Assembly: GCA_905479495.1 (NCBI GenBank)
Contig: CAJQMR010000021.1
Location: 62,001 to 126,000 of the forward strand
Reading direction: 5' to 3'
Origin: an uncultured Anaerolineae bacterium
Lineage (GTDB): Bacteria > Chloroflexota > Anaerolineae > Promineifilales > Promineifilaceae
Length of the DNA: 64,000 nt
The translations under genes were made by a program, and so were the position numbers. Positions 59,764 through 64,000 of this stretch are shown piece after piece. The first letter of the stretch is position 1. Each line of letters begins with the position of its first letter. Under the pieces are notes generated by a model. That model searched no databases, was not told the origin of the DNA, and was given only the letters and a program-made list of their open reading frames with translations.

Positions 59764-60517
59764 GATCGGGTGAGGGAGCCACAAAACGGTTCATCGCCGT
59801 TTGCAGCAAATCTTCCAAAGAGAGCGTGCCCTCAGGCGGCGTGAGCGCTTCTGGCGTGCCTTGCAGCGGCATTTGACCCTGCTCCATGATGAGGTAACGG
59901 TTTGGCTGAATCCCCTCGGGGATTTGGTGGCTGCTCAGGAGAATGCCCATTCCGCGCGTTTGGTAGCGAAGCAGTTCCCCCCACAAAAAGTTAGCGGAAA
60001 GCGGATCGAGCGGGCCGAGCGGTTCATCTAGCAAAAGCAGCGCGGGTGGCCGCAGCAGGGCCAAGCACAGGGCCAGCTTGTAGCGCATCCCCCGGGAGAA
60101 CATGAACGGAAACGATTCCCGGTTGGACCACAAGCCAAAGTTGGTAAGGAGAGAAACGGCCGTTTCTTCCCAGTTAGCTAGCTTGTGCAATTGAGCAACC
60201 ATCTGCAAATGTTCCCAGGCGGTTAGTTCCTCATAAAAGGCAGGCGTATCCGGGATGAGCACAACCTGCTGGCGGAGCCATCTTTCATGCTCATGAATGA
60301 GCCGCCCCAGCACCCGAATTTCTCCCCCTGCCGCTTGCGTCCACCCGGCGATGCAGCGCAGCAGGGTAGATTTACCTGCCCCATTGCGCCCGAGTAGCAC
60401 AGACAGCTCGCCCGCCTGCAAGCTGAACGATAAATCGTGCAGGGCCGGGCTGTAACCATATTGGTAGCTCAGGTTTTGGACGGTTAACAAAGGGGGAGTG
60501 GCTGTTTTAGTGTGCAT
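59756..60517 (-). CDS. ABC transporter ATP-binding protein, EcsA-like
   Basis: A 253-residue ATPase. Walker A is LGRNGAGKSTLL, Walker B LLLLDEPLGPLDPL, and the H-loop LLSSHQIP. The usual LSGGQ signature is replaced by FSRGMRYKLALCLALL, as in EcsA and related exporter ATPases. It is co-transcribed with the permease at 58261. The substrate is unknown. ATG 60517; 92 bp separate it from the GNAT gene upstream. Confidence 0.88.
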   Translation of the reverse strand: MHTKTATPPLLTVQNLSYQYGYSPALHDLSFSLQAGELSVLLGRNGAGKSTLLRCIAGWTQAAGGEIRVLGRLIHEHERWLRQQVVLIPDTPAFYEELTAWEHLQMVAQLHKLANWEETAVSLLTNFGLWSNRESFPFMFSRGMRYKLALCLALLRPPALLLLDEPLGPLDPLSANFLWGELLRYQTRGMGILLSSHQIPEGIQPNRYLIMEQGQMPLQGTPEALTPPEGTLSLEDLLQTAMNRFVAPSPDHD

Positions 60518-60609
60518 GTGTTCTATACGTGCTTCTGCAAAAAAGGAGGCAATGGTAAGATGGTTTCCTCAGTTTCACACGGAAAATACCGTTCCCCACC
60601 TCCTTTATT

Positions 60610-61608
60610 CTACTCCTTCAACAACCACACCTTCGCGGATTGGTAACCGTGCTGCGCCAAAACGGAAATTTTAGAGGACCACCCTGCGGGACACACTACA
60701 AACGTGGCCTCCACCTGGCGCGCAGCAAAAGCGCTTTCTGCAGCCCGCAATAAATTGGCGGCACCATTGCCTTCATTGGTCACCGCGTTGATCTCTGCAA
60801 AATCGGCGTGGTAAAAGTCGTCAATTACGCCAATGCTGCTGATGTCATGGGCCACCGGCACCAGCAGCGGCGAGATCGGTTGGGCAATGAGGTAGCCCGC
60901 CACCTGCCCCTGCTCATCGTCCACAAACATGTCCCGGTCGGTGAGGGTGAGGCTGCGCTGCATCCAGGCGGCAAAACGGCCGTTTGCCTCCGGGTGTGTT
61001 TGCCAGAAGCGCTGGCTGATTTGGGCCAGCGTGTCGCGGTGCTGGGCGCTGGCGGCGACAATGCCCGGCACATCCGCTGCCGTGGCTGGCCGCACGTTGG
61101 CGACGGTGTTGTCGGCGGCAAAGCCCGCTTTCCCCAGGTAAAGTGTGATGGCCCGGTAGCCATGTTGCTCCAATAGCGATCGTCTTTGCCCATTTGCCAA
61201 ACAGGAGGCCAGCAGCAGTTCCGCGCCAGAACGGCGCAGCGCGGCTTCGGTGGCCAGCAGCAGCGATTCTTCGGTTCCCGGTGGGGCGTCATCCGCCGTA
61301 AAACAGTCGTCCAGAAGCAGCCCGGGCGGGCCAAATGCCCCCGCATAGATGGGCGGGACCGGCACCTTCAGCGTGTGGGAAACGCCCACGATGCGCCCTG
61401 CATCCTCTGCTACCAACCATTGTTCGGCAAAGGGCGGCTCGCTGCTTTCGAGGGTTTTGCGCACAGCGTTAGTTACACGCTCGCGCACATTGTCGGCGAG
61501 CGGCCAGAGGGCGGGGTTTGTCTGCTCCCGCTCTGCCGCATCCTGGATGAGCAAAGCGGTCATTTGCGGCAGGTCAGATACAGTAACGGGTCTAGTTTGA
61601 ACAGTCAT
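60610..61608 (-). CDS. Double GNAT acetyltransferase
   Basis: A 332-residue protein with two GNAT-like halves. The first (about 5-165) has VAEDAGRIVGVSHT and LLEQHGYRAITLYL; the second (about 172-332) has VDDEQGQVAGYLIAQP, EGNGAANLLRAAESAFAA and LAQHGYQSAKVWLL. The acetyl-CoA loops (normally RGxGxA/G) are weak in both halves, so catalysis is uncertain and substrate unknown. It resembles the double GNAT at 43212 only in general layout. Confidence 0.75.
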   Translation of the reverse strand: MTVQTRPVTVSDLPQMTALLIQDAAEREQTNPALWPLADNVRERVTNAVRKTLESSEPPFAEQWLVAEDAGRIVGVSHTLKVPVPPIYAGAFGPPGLLLDDCFTADDAPPGTEESLLLATEAALRRSGAELLLASCLANGQRRSLLEQHGYRAITLYLGKAGFAADNTVANVRPATAADVPGIVAASAQHRDTLAQISQRFWQTHPEANGRFAAWMQRSLTLTDRDMFVDDEQGQVAGYLIAQPISPLLVPVAHDISSIGVIDDFYHADFAEINAVTNEGNGAANLLRAAESAFAARQVEATFVVCPAGWSSKISVLAQHGYQSAKVWLLKE

Positions 61609-61614
61609 TGTGTC

Positions 61615-61761
61615 TCATTTGTTTGTTTTATGTGACGGCCGTTTCCCCACCCACCATTCACCCTCATCAAAAACGCCAACCCCAGCACCGCCCACATTTG
61701 GGTTGAGCTCCAGCAGAACGTTGCCGATAATGTCCAGCGTTAATAATCTTAATTGTTTCAT
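61615..61761 (-). CDS. Possible small ORF of 48 residues
   Basis: ATG 61761 to TGA 61615 reads MKQLRLLTLDIIGNVLLELN and ends GKRPSHKTNK. It overlaps the 61635-61689 direct repeat, lacks a ribosome binding site, and may be a decayed 3' end of a gene. Low support. Confidence 0.25.
   Translation of the reverse strand: MKQLRLLTLDIIGNVLLELNPNVGGAGVGVFDEGEWWVGKRPSHKTNK
61635..61689. repeat. 54/55-bp direct repeat, copy 1
   Basis: The sequence starting ACGGCCGTTTCCC and ending AACGCCAACCCCAGCACC is repeated at 63866-63919 with about seven differences. Each copy begins with the ACGGCCGT palindrome. Confidence 0.8.
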
Positions 61762-61777
61762 CGGAAATTTGTTCTTT

Positions 61778-62266
61778 TTATTCGATTACGTCAACTTCAC
61801 TACTTCCCCATATCCATTCAAACCAACCAACTATCTTGTTATTTGAATAATCGCACGGTAACCGTTTCTTGGCAGCATCATAAAACAATTTGTGTTGTGT
61901 TTTTGGTTTAAAATAGCCATCTTTTTTCCGCTTGCCATTTTCATCGTAATCCCAATAGGTGCCTACATTCACTCGAAACAATTCATTCCAATACTTCTCT
62001 TCTTGAAACTGCTCCTGTGAAAGCTCGATCAATAAAAACCGTTGATAAAAATCTTGCCACTTAGCTTCCTCATCATCTACTCTGATCTGAGTGACGCAGT
62101 CGTCGTGAAGAATGAAGAACCAGTGTGCTTTATTCCTAAACTGTAGGACTCCATCAAGTGGCCCGTCATAATAATCACAATGCCACATGATCATCAACTC
62201 AGAAGCATTGATTTTGGGATACATATCCCTGTAGTTCGCCGGTAAAATAGGGTATTTATACATCAT
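61778..62266 (-). CDS. Hypothetical acidic/aromatic protein
   Basis: A 162-residue soluble protein that I do not recognise. It is rich in Tyr, Trp and Asp/Glu: YKYPILPANYRDMYPKI, MIMWHCDYYDGPLDGV, FRNKAHWFFILHDD and EKYWNELFRVNVG. It has no signal peptide or membrane segment. AT-richer composition and isolation between a GNAT gene and the propeller lipoprotein are reminiscent of immunity-type genes, but nothing shows this. ATG 62266 (or 62263). Confidence 0.6.
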   Translation of the reverse strand: MMYKYPILPANYRDMYPKINASELMIMWHCDYYDGPLDGVLQFRNKAHWFFILHDDCVTQIRVDDEEAKWQDFYQRFLLIELSQEQFQEEKYWNELFRVNVGTYWDYDENGKRKKDGYFKPKTQHKLFYDAAKKRLPCDYSNNKIVGWFEWIWGSSEVDVIE

Positions 62267-62370
62267 ATAATAGACTTTTTTCTTGTTCTAACGACCTTCG
62301 TTCCAGCCCTGCGTAAAACGATTTGTTAACTACATGCGGAAGGTGCCAAAACGGCCGTTTCCCCTTAAAA

Positions 62371-63741
62371 TTAATTAGAGCCAATGTTCATAAGATGGCT
62401 ATAGTCGCCTGGCTCCATGTTAAGCTGGTTGCGCAAGATGTTAGCCATAGCTCTACCACTGACCACGATCCAGCCGCAGCCATCCTTATCAAAAGCGATG
62501 TTGTAACTCCAGTTTCTTGGTGGTCCGGCCAGCGCTGGTTGGAAGAGGGCCCATTCCTGACCGTTATAAACAGAAATTTGTTCATCACTTAATATCCAGA
62601 GGCGGTTTTCGTTGTCAACCGCAATATCTTCGGGAACTATTGAACTGATTGGATAATCTTCCTTAAGCAGCACAATGCTCTTACCATCTGAGTTCAGTAA
62701 GGCGATCCCAGCAGATGTTGCGGCCCACATGTATCCTTCTTCTGTTTCAGCTATTCCTTTTACATTATTTTGTGGTAGCTGTCCTAGCTTTGGAGAGAAA
62801 GTTAGCCAATCCTGGCCATCAAACATCCACACACCCGCACCATTTGTGGCCAGCCAATAATTCCCGCTAGAATCCATTTCAGCCTCGTTAATTCCTAATG
62901 AGGGTAATGTTGGCATATCTTTGATTTCCCAAGCGCCGTTGGCAAAGATGCCCAGATAGCCTTTGATTTCTAGCCGAGGTTCAGATTTGTTATCTGCACC
63001 CATAAGCTCCTCAATAAAGCCAATGAGCCCAGGACTATTTTCATCTGCAGCTTGTTCATCATTTTGTTGGACCATCTCAGCGGTCATGAAGGGGATAAAT
63101 ATTTCGCCCTGATTGTTGACTGCGAGGCCACGCATATTGTCATCATTTTTACCTACATCGAACGGGGCATTAATATCGATCCATTCATTTTTTTGATCAT
63201 CAAAGACCAAAATTGCGCCTTTATGGTTTAATTCCGAAACAGGTTTTTCGCCGGTGAAGGGTTCGTAATCGATCACAGCAATTGCTGTAATACTTGCTGC
63301 CCCAACGCCGCGAACAACATCGTAGGTAAAAGATGGCGGGCTTTCTTTTGACCATGCCTCCCATTCTTCTCCATCAAATACGACGATACCGTGCCCTTCT
63401 GTAGCAACCCACATTTTCCCTTGGTTATCTAGCCTAAGCATATTCACAGATGAGAGAGAGGGATGTGTTGCGCTGACCCATACGGCATCTCTTTGCATCC
63501 CATTGTACTGTGAAGTGCATGGAATATTGGTCTCAGAAATTGGATCTTGAACAATCGAAACTTCTTGTACCAGAATTTTGTCTGGATCAGGTGTGATAGA
63601 AACAACAGCATCATCATTGATAAACGAAATGAACTCATCACGATCCGCATCATCCATGACTACCACGGTCCGGCAAGAAATCAAAGCTGTTATCACAACA
63701 AGTGAGATGAATCCAAAAAACATTAAAGCTTTCTTTTGCAT
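62371..63741 (-). CDS. Beta-propeller lipoprotein (two-component-propeller repeats)
   Basis: A predicted lipoprotein of 456 residues. The signal peptide ends in ALISC (C23). Repeats of the Reg_prop kind follow: GKMWVATEGHGIVVFDGEEW, GNYWLATNGAGVWMFDGQDW, GYMWAATSAGIALL and NRLWILSDEQISVYNGQEW, typical of the sensor part of hybrid two-component proteins, here without a kinase. It likely binds a ligand outside the membrane. ATG 63741 has GGGGAG upstream; ATG 63759 is the alternative start. Confidence 0.83.
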   Translation of the reverse strand: MQKKALMFFGFISLVVITALISCRTVVVMDDADRDEFISFINDDAVVSITPDPDKILVQEVSIVQDPISETNIPCTSQYNGMQRDAVWVSATHPSLSSVNMLRLDNQGKMWVATEGHGIVVFDGEEWEAWSKESPPSFTYDVVRGVGAASITAIAVIDYEPFTGEKPVSELNHKGAILVFDDQKNEWIDINAPFDVGKNDDNMRGLAVNNQGEIFIPFMTAEMVQQNDEQAADENSPGLIGFIEELMGADNKSEPRLEIKGYLGIFANGAWEIKDMPTLPSLGINEAEMDSSGNYWLATNGAGVWMFDGQDWLTFSPKLGQLPQNNVKGIAETEEGYMWAATSAGIALLNSDGKSIVLLKEDYPISSIVPEDIAVDNENRLWILSDEQISVYNGQEWALFQPALAGPPRNWSYNIAFDKDGCGWIVVSGRAMANILRNQLNMEPGDYSHLMNIGSN

Positions 63742-63865
63742 CGGTCTGTTGCTCCCCATTTATTACGCGACTTTTAATATTTCAGTGAACGGCCGTTCCC
63801 TCCATTTCCATCCTTAAAGAGGTCGTTCATCTTTTAATATTACTGTATTCATTTGCTTGTTTGCA

Positions 63866-63919
63866 ACGGCCGTTTCCCAACCCAGCATTCACGTCGTCAA
63901 AAACGCCAACCCTAGCACC
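63866..63919. repeat. 54/55-bp direct repeat, copy 2
   Basis: Second copy of the repeat at 61635-61689, with about seven differences. It follows the stop codon of the partial gene at the right edge. Confidence 0.8.
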
Positions 63920-63924
63920 ATCCG

Positions 63925-63999
63925 CTAGCCATCTTTGCTTTTGATGACTTTCCAGTCGAATTGTTCCTTGAAATCCTCGAAGCATTTTTGGCAAATCCA
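63925..63999 (-). CDS. C-terminus of a CXXC-containing protein, cut by the right edge
   Basis: An open frame enters from the right edge and ends at TAG (63927-63925). Its last 24 residues include WICQKCFEDFKEQFDWK with a CxxC pair that may bind zinc. Nothing more can be said. Confidence 0.4.
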   Translation of the reverse strand, partial: WICQKCFEDFKEQFDWKVIKSKDG

Positions 64000-64000
64000 G

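Larger units (their letters stand above)
2819..63873. repeat. Highly iterated palindrome ACGGCCGT (about 100 copies)
   Basis: The 8-bp palindrome occurs about 100 times by eye count, on average every 0.6 kb, in genes and gaps alike. Many copies extend to GGAAACGGCCGTTTCC or GAACGGCCGTTC. Examples start at 2819, 3236, 8280, 19933, 35839, 52653, 60156 and 63866. None lies before 2819 or between about 15719 and 19932. About one copy would be expected by chance. See findings. Confidence 0.95.

Overview
The window looks like a bacterial chromosome segment of moderate-to-high GC, most likely from a Chloroflexota (Anaerolineae-like) organism. This is an inference from gene content: a cyclase-ATPase-TPR giant protein, GAF histidine kinase, clostripain-type lipoprotein, tungsten-type aldehyde oxidoreductase, menaquinone genes, and many short interspersed repeats. 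I saw no rRNA, tRNA, CRISPR array or recognisable transposase.

Layout. 1-1706: a two-gene PD-(D/E)XK nuclease plus superfamily 2 helicase pair (Hachiman/AbpAB-like, helicase cut by the left edge), AT-richer than the rest. 1957-6601: a peptidase C11 lipoprotein converging on a gamma-glutamyltranspeptidase. 6938-19764: a long leftward sugar operon with a LacI regulator, a ribose-type ABC importer, FucI, FucU, MoaD-like protein, aldehyde:ferredoxin oxidoreductase, class II aldolases and a rhamnulokinase-type kinase. Read together it is an L-fucose/L-rhamnose catabolic route whose lactaldehyde could be oxidised by the AOR. 20018-25558: a divergent rightward operon (aldo/keto reductase, FGGY kinase, zinc dehydrogenase, ketose-bisphosphate aldolase, PfkB kinase), which forms a polyol/ketose pathway. 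The divergent region holds two near-consensus promoters and four operator-like sites. 28237-35771: menE, a cytochrome P450, menD, a small membrane protein, menF and a TetR regulator; menA follows at 42219. 36208-41989: an orphan zinc metalloprotease and a 1308-residue cyclase/ATPase/TPR protein. 43212-64000: mixed single genes and pairs (double GNATs, histidine kinase, glutaminyl cyclase, DinB, dehydrogenase, DUF2306/DUF4386 membrane proteins, XRE plus membrane protein pair, PPOX proteins, M20 peptidase, NhaA, EcsAB-like ABC exporter, propeller lipoprotein).

Two genome-scale signals stand out. First, the 8-bp palindrome ACGGCCGT occurs about 100 times (counted by eye) between 2819 and the right edge, in coding and non-coding DNA, where about one is expected. 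It is absent from the nuclease-helicase end and from 15.7-19.9 kb. This is a highly iterated palindrome comparable in behaviour to cyanobacterial HIP1. Second, several families of short direct/inverted repeats (built from AGATTGG, CGCAAAG, GATAAACGCAG, TACTGA and GGTTAATG units) lie between genes and also inside menE, menD and menF, where they stay in frame and add 15-40 residue stretches to the enzymes.
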